Source of the DNA: Rhodospirillaceae bacterium
GTDB taxonomy: Bacteria; Pseudomonadota; Alphaproteobacteria; Kiloniellales; DSM-21159
Reading direction: 5' to 3'
DNA: 64,000 bases
Assembly (NCBI GenBank): GCA_006969625.1
Contig: CP030885.1
Location: 2,305,430 to 2,369,429 of the forward strand
The translations under genes were made by a program, and so were the position numbers. The stretch's first letter is position 1. Each line of letters opens with the position of its first letter. Of the stretch, positions 25,513-33,566 are shown in pieces. The notes under the pieces are model-generated. The model did no database searches. It had not been told where the DNA came from and saw only the letters and a list, made by a program, of their open reading frames with translations.

Positions 25513-26925
25513 CTAGCGCCCGCCCGAGACCGTCTCCAGCGGGTCGGACATCTGGGCGCCGATGGCGGCGCCGGTGTCGCCGGCCTTGCGGTCGGGGGGC
25601 GTGACGATGCCGGCGGAGACGATCAGCTTCAGGCCTTCCTCGACCGTCATGGTCAGGTCGGTCACCTCGTCGCGCGGCACGAACAGCAGGAAGCCGGAGG
25701 TCGGGTTCGGCGTCGTCGGCAGGAAGACGTTGACCACGTGCTCCGACGTGATCTCCTGCACGTGACCCTCGGTCTTGCCGGTGACGAAGCCGATCGCCCA
25801 GCTCCCCTCGCGCGGGTACTGGATCAGCACGCAGTCGCGGAAGGCGTCGGAGCGCGCGGCCAGCACGGTCTCGAAGATCTGCTTCACGGCGGCGTAGAGG
25901 CTGCGTACCACGGGCACGCGGCCGAGCACCCACTCGCTGGTGCGCATCAGCCAGCGTCCGACCCAGCCGGCGGCGAACATGCCGATCAGCACCAGCCCCA
26001 GCATCACGATGGCCAGTCCGAGGCCGGGAATGCCGAAGGGCAGGTAGGCCTCGGGCAGCCAGCCGGGCGGCAGCATCGGCGTCACCCGGGCGTCGACGAA
26101 GGAGACGAACTGCCAGGCCAGCCAGAAGGTGATCGCCATCGGCGCAGTGATCAGGATACCGGCCAGGAAGTAGTTGCGCAGGCGTTGGAGGACGCCGGGG
26201 CGGATCGACTTCGCCCTGGCCTGCGCCTCCAGGAGCTGGGCGATGGCGTCCTGGCGTTGCTGGCGGTCGCCGGCCGGCGGCACGACGATGCCCCCGGAAA
26301 CCACCAGCTTGAGGCCCTGCTCCACGGTCATGTCGAGGATGTGCACCTCGTCGCGCGGCAGGAACAGCAGGAAGCCCGTCGTCGGGTTGGGGGTCGCCGG
26401 CACGAAGACGGTGACCAGGGTCTCGTCGGTCAGCCGCTGCACCTCGCCCTGGGTGACGCCGGTGACGAAGCCGATCGCCCAGCAGCCCCGCATCGGGTAT
26501 TCGACCAGCGCCACCTCGCGGAACGCCTGGCTGCGCTGGGCCAGCACCGTCTCGAAGATCTGCTTGACGGCGCCGTAGATCGAGCGGACCACCGGCACCT
26601 GGTCGAGCAGGCGCTCGAACTGCCGCACGAGCATGCGCCCGACGATGCCGGTGAAGAGCATGCCGACGAGGGTCAGGAAGACCACCACGAACAGCAGGCC
26701 CAGTCCCGGCAGGCCGAACGGCAGGTAGCTCTCTGGGTTCCAGTCCGCAGGGATCAGCGGCGTGACGTTGGCGTCGACGAAGGAGATGAACTCCCACGTC
26801 ACCCAGACGGTGATGCCGATCGGGGCGGTGACCAGAACGCCGGCGAAGAAGTAGTTGCGCAGGCGCGCGGCCAGGCCCGGGCGGGTGGCGTGGCGGTGCG
26901 GATCGGGAGGCCGGGTGGCGCTCAT
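25513..26925 (-). CDS. Tandem DUF502 membrane protein (two fused copies)
   Basis: DUF502 proteins are normally about 200-240 residues with two membrane helices and a soluble domain. This protein is 470 residues and contains two complete copies. Copy one (about 18-215) and copy two (about 246-440) share LRNYFxAGxLxTAP, LPFGxPGLGL, VPVVRSxYxAVKQIFETVLA, GxWAIGFVTG and PTTGFLLF/PTSGFLLF-PRDEV segments in the same order. A short hydrophilic linker rich in Gln/Ala/Arg joins them. Function is unknown; the architecture gives four membrane helices and two cytoplasmic or periplasmic domains. The two halves are clearly diverged, so this is an old duplication rather than an assembly artefact. Confidence 0.85.
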   Translation of the reverse strand: MSATRPPDPHRHATRPGLAARLRNYFFAGVLVTAPIGITVWVTWEFISFVDANVTPLIPADWNPESYLPFGLPGLGLLFVVVFLTLVGMLFTGIVGRMLVRQFERLLDQVPVVRSIYGAVKQIFETVLAQRSQAFREVALVEYPMRGCWAIGFVTGVTQGEVQRLTDETLVTVFVPATPNPTTGFLLFLPRDEVHILDMTVEQGLKLVVSGGIVVPPAGDRQQRQDAIAQLLEAQARAKSIRPGVLQRLRNYFLAGILITAPMAITFWLAWQFVSFVDARVTPMLPPGWLPEAYLPFGIPGLGLAIVMLGLVLIGMFAAGWVGRWLMRTSEWVLGRVPVVRSLYAAVKQIFETVLAARSDAFRDCVLIQYPREGSWAIGFVTGKTEGHVQEITSEHVVNVFLPTTPNPTSGFLLFVPRDEVTDLTMTVEEGLKLIVSAGIVTPPDRKAGDTGAAIGAQMSDPLETVSGGR

Positions 26926-26992
26926 GCGGCTCCTGACGGCTCGGATGGGATGCGGGACATGGGCGGTCTGGCGGACATCGGCGACCCGCGCT

Positions 26993-27871
26993 TCAGAAAA
27001 AGCCCTGCAGGGCGGCCAGGGTCGCCTCCGGCGCCTCCTCCGGCACGAAGTGGCCGCAGGGCAGTGCCTGCCCCTCGACCCGCTCCGCCTGGCGGCGCCA
27101 GATATCCAGCACGTCGTAGGTGTGGTGGACCACGCCCCTGTCGCCCCAAAGCACGAGCAGCGGGCTCTCGATCCGCGCCTCGCCGTTGGCCTCGTCGTGG
27201 GCGAGGTCGATGGTGGCGCCGGCGCGATAGTCCTCGCAGGTGGCGTGGATGCCGGCCGGGTCGAAGCAGCGCTCGTATTCGGCCAGCGCCCGTTCGTCGA
27301 AAACCTGCATGCCCGACTTGCCCCAGGCGCCCAGGCAGTGGCGCAGCCAGCCGGTCGGGTCGGCGCCGATCATACGTTCCGGCAAGTCGTAGGGCTGGAT
27401 CAGGAAGAACCAGTGGAAGTAGGCGCTGGCGAAGGCCATGTCGGTGCTGCGGTACATCGTCAGGGTCGGCGCGACGTCGATGACGCAGGCGCGGATGACG
27501 CGCTGCGGCCAGTCGAGGCACAGGCGGTGCACGACGCGCGCGCCGCGGTCGTGTCCGACCACGGCGAAGCGCCCGAAGCCCAAGCCATCGGCCACCTGGA
27601 CGATGTCGGCGGCCATCGCCCGCTTGGCGTACATCGCATGGTCGCCACCGCCCGGCGGCTTGGCGCTGTCGCCGTAGCCGCGCAGGTCGGGGCAGACGAC
27701 GGTGAAGCGCTCCGCCAGCTTCGGCGCCAAGCCGTGCCACATCGCATGCGTCTGCGGATAGCCGTGCAGCAGGAAGAGCGGCGGCCCGGCGCCGCCGATG
27801 CGCAGGGCGATTTCGACCTCGCGCACCGCAATGCGCCGCTGCTCGAATCCGGGAAAGAACTCAGCGCCCAC
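26993..27871 (-). CDS. Alpha/beta hydrolase, haloacetate (fluoroacetate) dehalogenase-like
   Basis: About 292 residues. The nucleophile elbow is VGHDRGARVV, with Asp 108 in place of Ser, as in haloalkane and haloacetate dehalogenases. Also visible are oxyanion-side HGYPQTHAMW, candidate carboxylate-binding Arg 109 and Arg 112, charge-relay Asp about 132, halide-pocket His-Trp 153-154 and catalytic His in LPCGHFVPEE. This spacing fits fluoroacetate dehalogenase, which cleaves haloacetates to glycolate, although some relatives are epoxide hydrolases. The start is uncertain: GTG at 27871 gives the family N-terminus (FPGFEQRRIAV); an upstream GTG at 27943 is open. It lies 67 bases from the DUF502 gene on the same strand. 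Confidence 0.75.
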   Translation of the reverse strand: MGAEFFPGFEQRRIAVREVEIALRIGGAGPPLFLLHGYPQTHAMWHGLAPKLAERFTVVCPDLRGYGDSAKPPGGGDHAMYAKRAMAADIVQVADGLGFGRFAVVGHDRGARVVHRLCLDWPQRVIRACVIDVAPTLTMYRSTDMAFASAYFHWFFLIQPYDLPERMIGADPTGWLRHCLGAWGKSGMQVFDERALAEYERCFDPAGIHATCEDYRAGATIDLAHDEANGEARIESPLLVLWGDRGVVHHTYDVLDIWRRQAERVEGQALPCGHFVPEEAPEATLAALQGFF

Positions 27872-28010
27872 CGACAGCCGTAACCCCTCGCTTCGCCTCG
27901 GCTCATCCGGCGGCGTTATCGCGCGCCGGCTACCGCACCGCACAATAGCCTAAAGGCGGATGGCGGCGGAGAAAAGGCGCCCTGCCACGTTCGTGCAGCG
28001 ACAATGCGAA

Positions 28011-28042
28011 ACGGCGCCCGGGCGGTGTTCCGCGGGCGCCGT
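28011..28042 (-). terminator. Rho-independent terminator of the tRNA-Leu operon
   Basis: Read on the minus strand, ACGGCGCCCG is followed by a 12-base loop, then CGGGCGCCGT and TTTCG. The 10-bp GC-rich stem lies 42 bases after the 3' end of tRNA-Leu(CAG), as expected for the end of the two-tRNA transcript. Confidence 0.6.
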
Positions 28043-28084
28043 CTCTTCGCGTCGGTCTCGCGCGCCGTCTGGCGAAGCGAGGAG

Positions 28085-28171
28085 TGGTGCGGCTGAGTGG
28101 ACTCGAACCACCACGGCCTTTCGGCCACAGGTACCTGAAACCTGCGCGTCTACCAATTCCGCCACAGCCGC
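28085..28171 (-). tRNA. tRNA-Leu, anticodon CAG
   Basis: Full cloverleaf of 87 bases on the minus strand, with the long variable arm of a class II tRNA. The acceptor stem is GCGGCTG/CAGCCGC, the D-loop has AATTGGTAGAC, the anticodon stem is CAGGT/ACCTG around loop TTCAGGT, and the T-arm has GGTTCGAGTCC. The CCA end is encoded (28087-28085). It is 84 bases downstream of a second tRNA-Leu. Confidence 0.95.
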
Positions 28172-28254
28172 ATGTTCGTGGCGCCGGCACCCGGCGCACC
28201 TTGCCTGAGCCGGCCCGTTCGACCCGTCCGTCCGGTTGCACCGGGCCGACGCGA

Positions 28255-28341
28255 TGGTGCGGCTGAGAGGACTTGAACCTCCACGGGGTTTCCCCCACAG
28301 CGCCCTCAACGCTGCGCGTCTACCGATTCCGCCACAGCCGC
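28255..28341 (-). tRNA. tRNA-Leu, anticodon GAG
   Basis: Class II cloverleaf of 87 bases on the minus strand. Its acceptor stem is identical to its neighbour's; the anticodon stem is CAGCG/CGCTG around loop TTGAGGG, giving anticodon GAG. The T-arm carries GGTTCAAGTCC and CCA is encoded. The GAG and CAG isoacceptors probably form one transcript from the promoter at 28440-28468. Confidence 0.95.
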
Positions 28342-28439
28342 GCGGGTCTCGCGGGCAGCCCCAAGAAAGGTCCTTGCACGGACTGCCGATCCGCGCGCCG
28401 ATGCGGCCTCAACAGGCAGCCCCGGCGCGCGAGACGCGC

Positions 28440-28468
28440 TATCTAGCGCGTTCGCACGTTCGGCACAA
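28440..28468 (-). promoter_or_regulatory. Sigma70-type promoter of the tRNA-Leu pair
   Basis: On the minus strand, TTGTGC (28468-28463) and TAGATA (28445-28440) are spaced by 17 bases, about 100 bases before the 5' end of tRNA-Leu(GAG). The position and quality fit a housekeeping promoter. Confidence 0.55.
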
Positions 28469-28500
28469 GGGGCGAGCCGGCGAAATTTCGGCCTGAGGAA

Positions 28501-28839
28501 ATGCGCGAAGACGGCTGGCCCCGGACGGCATTTCCGCCTATGTCGCGGAGCATGCGCAGCTTGGTCATCGGCGCCGCTCTGTTCGGCATCCTTGCCCTTT
28601 CGATCTACTACGCCGCCGTCACTTGGGTAGACCTGGGCGAGGTCGCGCTCGGCTGGTTCGGCTGGCTGATGCTGCTGCTCGGTTCGCTGATGGCATTGGC
28701 GCTCGGCGGCGGGCTGATGACCCTGGTCTTCCTCAGCGCCCGGCGCGGTCACGACGACGCGCACCACCACCAGAGCGTCTTTCGCCGACCCACGCCCGAC
28801 GCCTCCGACCGCGACGAGCCGCCCGCTCGTCGCCCGTGA
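28501..28839 (+). CDS. Small two-helix membrane protein
   Basis: Up to 112 residues. Two hydrophobic helices are clear (SLVIGAALFGILALSIYYA and WFGWLMLLLGSLMALALGGGLM). A polar tail rich in His, Asp and Arg follows (GHDDAHHHQSVFRR). No family function is known to me. The start is uncertain: ATG at 28501 has GAGGA very close upstream, while ATGs at 28540 and 28552 would begin just before the first helix. It is followed 98 bases later by another tiny membrane protein on the same strand. Confidence 0.55.
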   Translation: MREDGWPRTAFPPMSRSMRSLVIGAALFGILALSIYYAAVTWVDLGEVALGWFGWLMLLLGSLMALALGGGLMTLVFLSARRGHDDAHHHQSVFRRPTPDASDRDEPPARRP

Positions 28840-28937
28840 CCCCGCCCGCCTGCCGCGACCGAAGCCGTTGCGCCGCCGCTTCCGAGGCCGCATCATCGTC
28901 CCTGGCATCACTGCGGCAGCGCAAGGGGAAGGCGGGC

Positions 28938-29132
28938 GTGGACCTCATCTATTTCCTGGAATCGGGCGGTGTCCTGCTGGTCGCCGGACTGATCGTCCTG
29001 TTCTGCGTCGCCCGCAAGAAGGCCGGCGGCAACGCCTGGCCCCAGTCGCTGGCCTTCGCCAACGCACTGGTCATCTCTGTCGTCGGCCTGACCGCGCTCG
29101 GCGTCGTGTTGCTGATCAGCAGCTTCGCCTGA
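28938..29132 (+). CDS. Small two-helix membrane protein (64 residues)
   Basis: It starts at a GTG with AAGG and GGCGGG upstream and codes for 64 residues: a helix around GGVLLVAGLIVLFCVA, a short basic loop RKKAGG, and a second helix around LVISVVGLTALGVVLLIS. Function unknown. It lies in tandem with the gene at 28501 and converges on the operon ending at 29142, 9 bases away. Confidence 0.5.
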   Translation: MDLIYFLESGGVLLVAGLIVLFCVARKKAGGNAWPQSLAFANALVISVVGLTALGVVLLISSFA

Positions 29133-29141
29133 CCCGCGGCG

Positions 29142-29744
29142 TCAGGCACCGGCCAGGCGCCGCAGAACCCCCGAGAAAAAGCCGCGCTCACCGCTGTCGC
29201 TCCGCGCCGGCCGGACCAAAGGCGCGAGCCGGCACAACACGGCTGTAGCGTCAGCCCCGCTTCCGACAGAGTCGAGGGCGAAGGGCAGCGCCACAAGTTC
29301 CAGGCCGGCCGCCTCGTCCAGTTCATGCCGCGGCGCCGACGCCCGGGCCGCTTCGCGCGCCGCGCCGCGCATCCACTCGAGCCCGGACAAGTCCACGTCC
29401 GGCGCCGTGCCCGGCAACCGGCGCGCGACCTCGACCTGCGCCCCGCGCACGGCCAAGAGCACACCGCCGGGGCAGAGTTGCGCCATCTGGCCTTCGATCT
29501 GGCCCAGTGCCGGAAGCCCGGCGCCGGTACGCCAAGCCCGCCATCGCGCCACCAGAACGCGCGCCGGTGGCGACGGTGGCGGCGGCGTCCCGGCCGGCGG
29601 AACGGGGGCGACGGGCTCGGCTGGCTTGGACACATCGGGAAAGCGCCGCGCACGGCCCCCGCGCACGGCGACTCCGAGCAGCGAGGCCGCCGGCTCGGAG
29701 GCCCCCGTGCCAGCCTCGGGACCCGGCCCGCCGTGCGCGCTCAT
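29142..29744 (-). CDS. Protein of unknown function, third gene of the ParA operon
   Basis: About 200 residues. The first 70 are Pro/Ala/Gly-rich and probably disordered (PPAGTPPPPSPPARVL); the rest looks globular (MAQLCPGGVLLAVRGAQVEVARRLP, LELVALPFALDSVGSG). I recognise no family. Its ATG overlaps the stop of the RHH-like gene (ATGA at 29741-29744), so it is translationally coupled to the ParA and RHH-like genes. That coupling suggests a client or adaptor of the ParA ATPase. Confidence 0.55.
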   Translation of the reverse strand: MSAHGGPGPEAGTGASEPAASLLGVAVRGGRARRFPDVSKPAEPVAPVPPAGTPPPPSPPARVLVARWRAWRTGAGLPALGQIEGQMAQLCPGGVLLAVRGAQVEVARRLPGTAPDVDLSGLEWMRGAAREAARASAPRHELDEAAGLELVALPFALDSVGSGADATAVLCRLAPLVRPARSDSGERGFFSGVLRRLAGA

Positions 29745-30076
29745 GGCCGCTCTCCCGCGTCGAGCCGGGCGAGCAGCGCCTGCTCCAGATAGCGCTGCCG
29801 GCTGAGACCGCACTCCGCGGCTGCGGCGGCGAGCCGCGCGTGCAGGTCCGGCCCGAGCCGGAAGGTGAAGCGGCGACGGGGTGCGGATCCCACGGCGCGC
29901 CGTCGACTCGCCCCTCGCTCCGCCGGCGAGGCGCCGTCCCTGGCGGTAAGCGGCACCAGGATCAGCCGGTGCCGGGCACCGAAGGCTCGGGCGGACTCGT
30001 CGCGTCCGGCAAGAGGCGCGGGCGCCGCCTCGCCCTTGCGGGCGAAGAGCCCCCCATCCAGCTCCGCCAGGCTCAT
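29741..30076 (-). CDS. Small protein with ribbon-helix-helix-like C-terminus, second gene of the ParA operon
   Basis: A 111-residue protein. The last about 45 residues (RRRFTFRLGPDLHARLAAA, ECGLSRQRYLEQALL) have the beta-strand/helix/helix pattern of a ribbon-helix-helix DNA-binding domain. The first 65 are basic and of low complexity. Small RHH proteins often act as the centromere-binding partner or autoregulator of ParA-type ATPases, so this is a plausible ParB/ParG-like partner; that role is inference. Its start overlaps the parA stop by 4 bases and its stop overlaps the next gene by 4 bases. Confidence 0.6.
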   Translation of the reverse strand: MSLAELDGGLFARKGEAAPAPLAGRDESARAFGARHRLILVPLTARDGASPAERGASRRRAVGSAPRRRFTFRLGPDLHARLAAAAAECGLSRQRYLEQALLARLDAGERP

Positions 30077-30801
30077 GCCCCGGCCGGCCAGGCGGCCGCC
30101 TCTCCGGCATGCGGGCGGACTTGTCCCTCACATGAAGGACGGCCACCAAGACTCTGAAATCCGGCAGAAAGCAACGTCGTTCGCGCGCCGCACATGCGTG
30201 CCGCCAGATAGTCCCAGAGCTGCCCGACCTCGCGGGTCGACTTCGGCGCGTTCAGCTCCATGACCGTGCGCCCGTCGATCATGGCGGCGGCAAACTCGAC
30301 CCGGTTGTGCAGGGTGACCGGCGCCACGGTGCCGTGCTGCGAGAGCACCACGGCGGCCTCCGCAGTGATCCGTGCCCGCGCCTTGGCGGCGTTCAGCACG
30401 AAGACGAGCGGCTTGGCGTGCTGCTCGACCAGCTCGATCGTGGCGCCGGCCGCCCTCAAGTCGTGCGGACTCGGCCGCGTCGGCACGACGATCAGGTCGG
30501 CGAGCCGCACCACCTTCTCGATCGTCTCGGTGATCGCCGGCGGTGTGTCGACCACCAGCAGCTTCACGCCGGCCGACCGCGCCCGGGCGACGTCCTCGCC
30601 GAGCCGCTCGACGCTGGCCTGCAGAAAGGCCGGGCTCGCCGCCCGGCGTTCGTTCCACCAGTCGGTCAGGCTGCCCTGCGGATCGGCGTCGACGAGGGCC
30701 ACCGGCCCGGCGCCGCGCCGCTCGGCCTCGACGGCGACGTGGCCGGCCAAGGTGGTCTTGCCGGAGCCACCCTTCTGGGAGGCGAATGCCAAGATCTTCA
30801 T
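30073..30801 (-). CDS. ParA/MinD-like partitioning ATPase
   Basis: About 242 residues, a cytoskeletal P-loop ATPase of the ParA family. It begins MKILAFASQKGGSGKTTLAG with the deviant Walker A KGGSGKTT (about 10-17). It continues VDADPQGSLTDWW (Walker A') and LLVVDTPPA (Walker B). It lacks the N-terminal DNA-binding domain of plasmid P1-type ParA. Small orphan ParAs of this kind position protein clusters, chromosomes or plasmids. No parB or parS is nearby, so this is not the main chromosomal partition locus. The ATG at 30801 has AGGAG upstream. Two overlapping genes follow. Confidence 0.82.
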   Translation of the reverse strand: MKILAFASQKGGSGKTTLAGHVAVEAERRGAGPVALVDADPQGSLTDWWNERRAASPAFLQASVERLGEDVARARSAGVKLLVVDTPPAITETIEKVVRLADLIVVPTRPSPHDLRAAGATIELVEQHAKPLVFVLNAAKARARITAEAAVVLSQHGTVAPVTLHNRVEFAAAMIDGRTVMELNAPKSTREVGQLWDYLAARMCGARTTLLSAGFQSLGGRPSCEGQVRPHAGEAAAWPAGA

Positions 30802-30946
30802 GCCGGAACTCCTGTCCTGCCGCACCGCCTAGCCCTGCCGTCAGGCACGAGGCTGAGCGGGCGGTCACACGGGGGTGTCCGGCCCAAACGTCCGATGCGT
30901 TGCAGTGTCGGACAGATTCCTTAGCCCAACCTTACCCTCCGGCATT

Positions 30947-30958
30947 CGAGATATCTCG
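30947..30958. promoter_or_regulatory. 12-bp perfect palindrome upstream of the ParA operon
   Basis: CGAGATATCTCG is fully self-complementary and lies in the gap between the PLDc_N mini-gene and the ParA operon. It could be an operator, for example for the RHH-like protein, but one copy of a 12-base palindrome is weak evidence. Confidence 0.25.
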
Positions 30959-30968
30959 GGAACGGCGA

Positions 30969-31148
30969 CTAGCCCTTCGGGCCGAACAGCAGCCAGGCGA
31001 TGAAGCCCAACAAGGGGAAGACCAGCAGGACGACGATCCAGACGACCTTGGCGAAGGTGGAGGCGTCGCTCTGCACCGTCTTGACGACGGCGTAGACGAT
31101 CAGGATCAGGCCGATCAGGCCGAGAATGCCGGCGACTTCGATGCCCAT
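30969..31148 (-). CDS. PLDc_N-type mini membrane protein (59 residues)
   Basis: Codes for 59 residues with two membrane helices: GILGLIGLILIVYAVV and VVWIVVLLVFPLLGFIAW, ending LLFGPKG. The second segment is the signature of the phospholipase D-nuclease N-terminal domain (PLDc_N), which is found alone in many small bacterial proteins. The ATG is at 31148, and the AAAGGA before it lies inside the 3' end of the MFS gene, so the two genes are probably co-transcribed. Function unknown. Confidence 0.75.
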   Translation of the reverse strand: MGIEVAGILGLIGLILIVYAVVKTVQSDASTFAKVVWIVVLLVFPLLGFIAWLLFGPKG

Positions 31149-31154
31149 GGTCGA

Positions 31155-32531
31155 TCAGGTTCCTTTCGTTTCGGGAGAGGAGAAGGCGCCGCCCGGGCGC
31201 CGGGCGATGCGTCGGACAGCCAATGGCGTCAGCGCGCTCGCGGCGGCGATCCAGCCCAGGCAAAGCAGAACGATTGTCTCGATCGCCAGCCCGCCATCCA
31301 GCAACCAGCCCATGACGGCCGGCGACGCGGCAGTGGACAGTACCATCAACGAGACGCTCAGCGCGCGGATCGCGCCCAGGTGGCCGGTGCCGTAGATCTC
31401 CGGTAGCAGCGCGTTCGATGTGGTGTTGAAAGCGCCGGTCGAAAGGCCGGCGAGCGCCATGTAGGCGAAGATCGCAACCGGGGCGTCGACGAGACCGAGG
31501 GCCAGTAGCCCTCCGGCCAGTGGCAGCAGAACCAAGGCGAAGAGGCGCAGCGCGCCAAAACGGTCGACCAGCAGGCCAGTGCCGAGCGCCGCCAGCAGGG
31601 TGAAGCCGGCGTACACCGCGAAGCCGGAGGCGAAGAGTTGCAGGGTCCAGCCCTTCGCCGCCACCAGCGTCGTCTGATTGAAGAAGACGCCAGTGTTGAT
31701 GAAAGAGGGGGCCAGGAAGGCCGGCAGCAGCAGGTGGAAGGTCGGGTCGCGCAGCACCTCCGCGCGCGACCACTGGCGATGCCCGGCCTCGCGTCCTGCC
31801 GAGCGGCGGCTGTGGGCGGCGTGCCGGACGCCGTGGCCGCGCAGCAGCCACAGCACCAGCGGCACCAGGCCGACAGCCAGCGTCAGTCCGACCAGTCCCC
31901 ACGTCTGGCGCCATCCCACGACCGCCACCAGGGCCACGGCGAGCGGCGGAAAGACCGCTTCGCCACCGGCGAAGCCGAGGGAGGCGAGCGACAAGGCACG
32001 CCCCCGCCCCCGCTCGAAGTAGCGGGCCATGGCCGTCGCCGAGATATGGCTCATCAACCCCTGTCCGCAGAAGCGCAGTGCGAGCAGCGCAAGGTAGAGG
32101 AAGAGGAGAGAAGCGGCCGGGACCACTGACATGAACAGGCTGGCCGCGGCCATGCCGGCAGCGACGAGGCTCGCGTAGAGCCGCAGGTCGACCCTGTCGA
32201 TCCACTGCCCGACCGGCAGCATCAGGGCGGCGGACGTCAAGGTTGCGAGGCCATAGAGGGTGCCGAGCCCGCCGTGGCCGAGCCCGAAGAGCGCCCGCAG
32301 CTCGTCGTTGAAGATGGCGATGAAGTAGGTCTGGCCGAATGAGGAGAAGAAGGCCGTGGCGAAGCCGAATGCCAGGAAGCGCCCGTTGGCGAGGACAAAG
32401 GCGAGGTAGCTCAAGCGGAGGGACCCGTGCGGTTCGGCGGAAGGGGGCGGCCTTGGCTGCACGAGGCATGCCGCAGGCGCGGCCCGGGCACAATCCCGTC
32501 CGCGCGCAATACGGCAAAGTGCCGACCGCAT
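31155..32531 (-). CDS. MFS transporter
   Basis: About 458 residues with 12 hydrophobic segments in two groups of six around a basic cytoplasmic loop near the middle (GHGVRHAAHSRRSAGREAGH). The motif-A-like loop VGQWIDRVDLRLY follows helix two. The sequence resembles oxalate/formate- or nitrate-type MFS proteins only in general, and the substrate is unknown. The start is uncertain: ATG 32531 is used, but the first about 38 residues are not MFS-like and a GTG at 32462 is possible. It lies 64 bases downstream of the broken AraC-type regulator, which may have controlled it. Confidence 0.8.
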   Translation of the reverse strand: MRSALCRIARGRDCARAAPAACLVQPRPPPSAEPHGSLRLSYLAFVLANGRFLAFGFATAFFSSFGQTYFIAIFNDELRALFGLGHGGLGTLYGLATLTSAALMLPVGQWIDRVDLRLYASLVAAGMAAASLFMSVVPAASLLFLYLALLALRFCGQGLMSHISATAMARYFERGRGRALSLASLGFAGGEAVFPPLAVALVAVVGWRQTWGLVGLTLAVGLVPLVLWLLRGHGVRHAAHSRRSAGREAGHRQWSRAEVLRDPTFHLLLPAFLAPSFINTGVFFNQTTLVAAKGWTLQLFASGFAVYAGFTLLAALGTGLLVDRFGALRLFALVLLPLAGGLLALGLVDAPVAIFAYMALAGLSTGAFNTTSNALLPEIYGTGHLGAIRALSVSLMVLSTAASPAVMGWLLDGGLAIETIVLLCLGWIAAASALTPLAVRRIARRPGGAFSSPETKGT

Positions 32532-32595
32532 GCCAACGTCGCCGGCAGCCTTCCCGTTGCGGCTTCCCGCCCCCGATCCGGCCGCCCCGACGGCA

Positions 32596-33485
32596 TTACC
32601 TGACGACCGGCAGACAGACGGCGGTCAGCCACTCGCTGGCCGGCAGACTCCTGGGGTCGTTGAGATACTCCTCGAAGCACGGCGTGTCGGCCGGCTCGTG
32701 CCCGCTTCCGGGCAACCACGCGCCGTAGAGGTACTGGTAGGCCCGCTCCAGGTCGGCGTAGGGACCCTTGTGCAGCAGGCACGCCACCTCGCCGGCAGGG
32801 ATCGTCGTCTCCTCCAGGCCCTGCGGACAGAGCGCGCTTGCGTCCACCGCCAAGCCCGCGAACGCACGCCGCCGCTCAGCCGGTACGGCGGCGGGATCGT
32901 CGTAGTAGATGCCGAAGCTGCGCGTCTGTGAGCCAATCAGACCGTGCGCCCCGGCCAGCGCGAACAGCCGGTCGAAAGTGGCGCCGATCTCGTTGTAGTC
33001 GCCCTCGTGAGGCTGGCCGAACAGGCGGTAGCCGGCACAGGTCTTCAGTTCGATAGGGTACTGCGAGGTCGTCATGGACGCGTTCTCCTGGGCGGACGGC
33101 ATCGCCGGCAGAGGCGCATAGGGATGGCTTCCGCCGGGGGCCGCGCGTTGGGCACGAAAGGCCGTGGGGCTTTGCCCGTAGGCCGCGGAAAAGGCCCGGG
33201 AGAAGGCTTCGGACGAGGCGTAGCCGGCCGCCCGCGCGATACGGACGAGCGGTGCGGCATCCCGGCCCAATGCCACGGCGGCGCGGTGCAGGCGCAGGCG
33301 TCGGACCGTCTGCTCCGGCGTTTCCCCTGCCACCAGCCGGTAGATCCGTGAAAGTGGTGCGGCGAGAAGCAGGCAACGTCGGCCAAGCGGCCCAGATCGA
33401 GCGGTTCGTCCAGGTGCCGGCCGATGTAGCGGACCACCCGTTCCATGCGGGCGGCGTAGTCCAGCCGGGTGGCATCGCGCTGCAT
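32596..33485 (-). pseudogene. AraC-family regulator with GyrI-like ligand domain, interrupted by a frameshift
   Basis: The reading frame from ATG 33485 (GGGAG site 11 bases upstream) encodes the start of an AraC DNA-binding domain: LDYAARMERVVRYIGRHLDEP and LADVACFSPHHFH. It then fails. The expected continuation (FHRIYRLVAGETPEQTVRRL style) is found in another frame, running to the stop at 32596. It supplies the second helix-turn-helix (ARAAGYASSEAFSRAFSAAYG) and a GyrI-like small-molecule domain (IELKTCAGYRLFGQPHEGD). Joining the frames needs one extra base near 33346, where a C seems missing between CAC and GG. Either the gene is inactivated or the base was lost in assembly. Confidence 0.85.
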
Positions 33486-33566
33486 GCGTCTGTTCTCCCT
33501 GAGGCCAGGGACGACGCTAGTCGCTCGCACCTGATCCAGGTTGCGCACTTGCGGTCGCTTGGCCGG

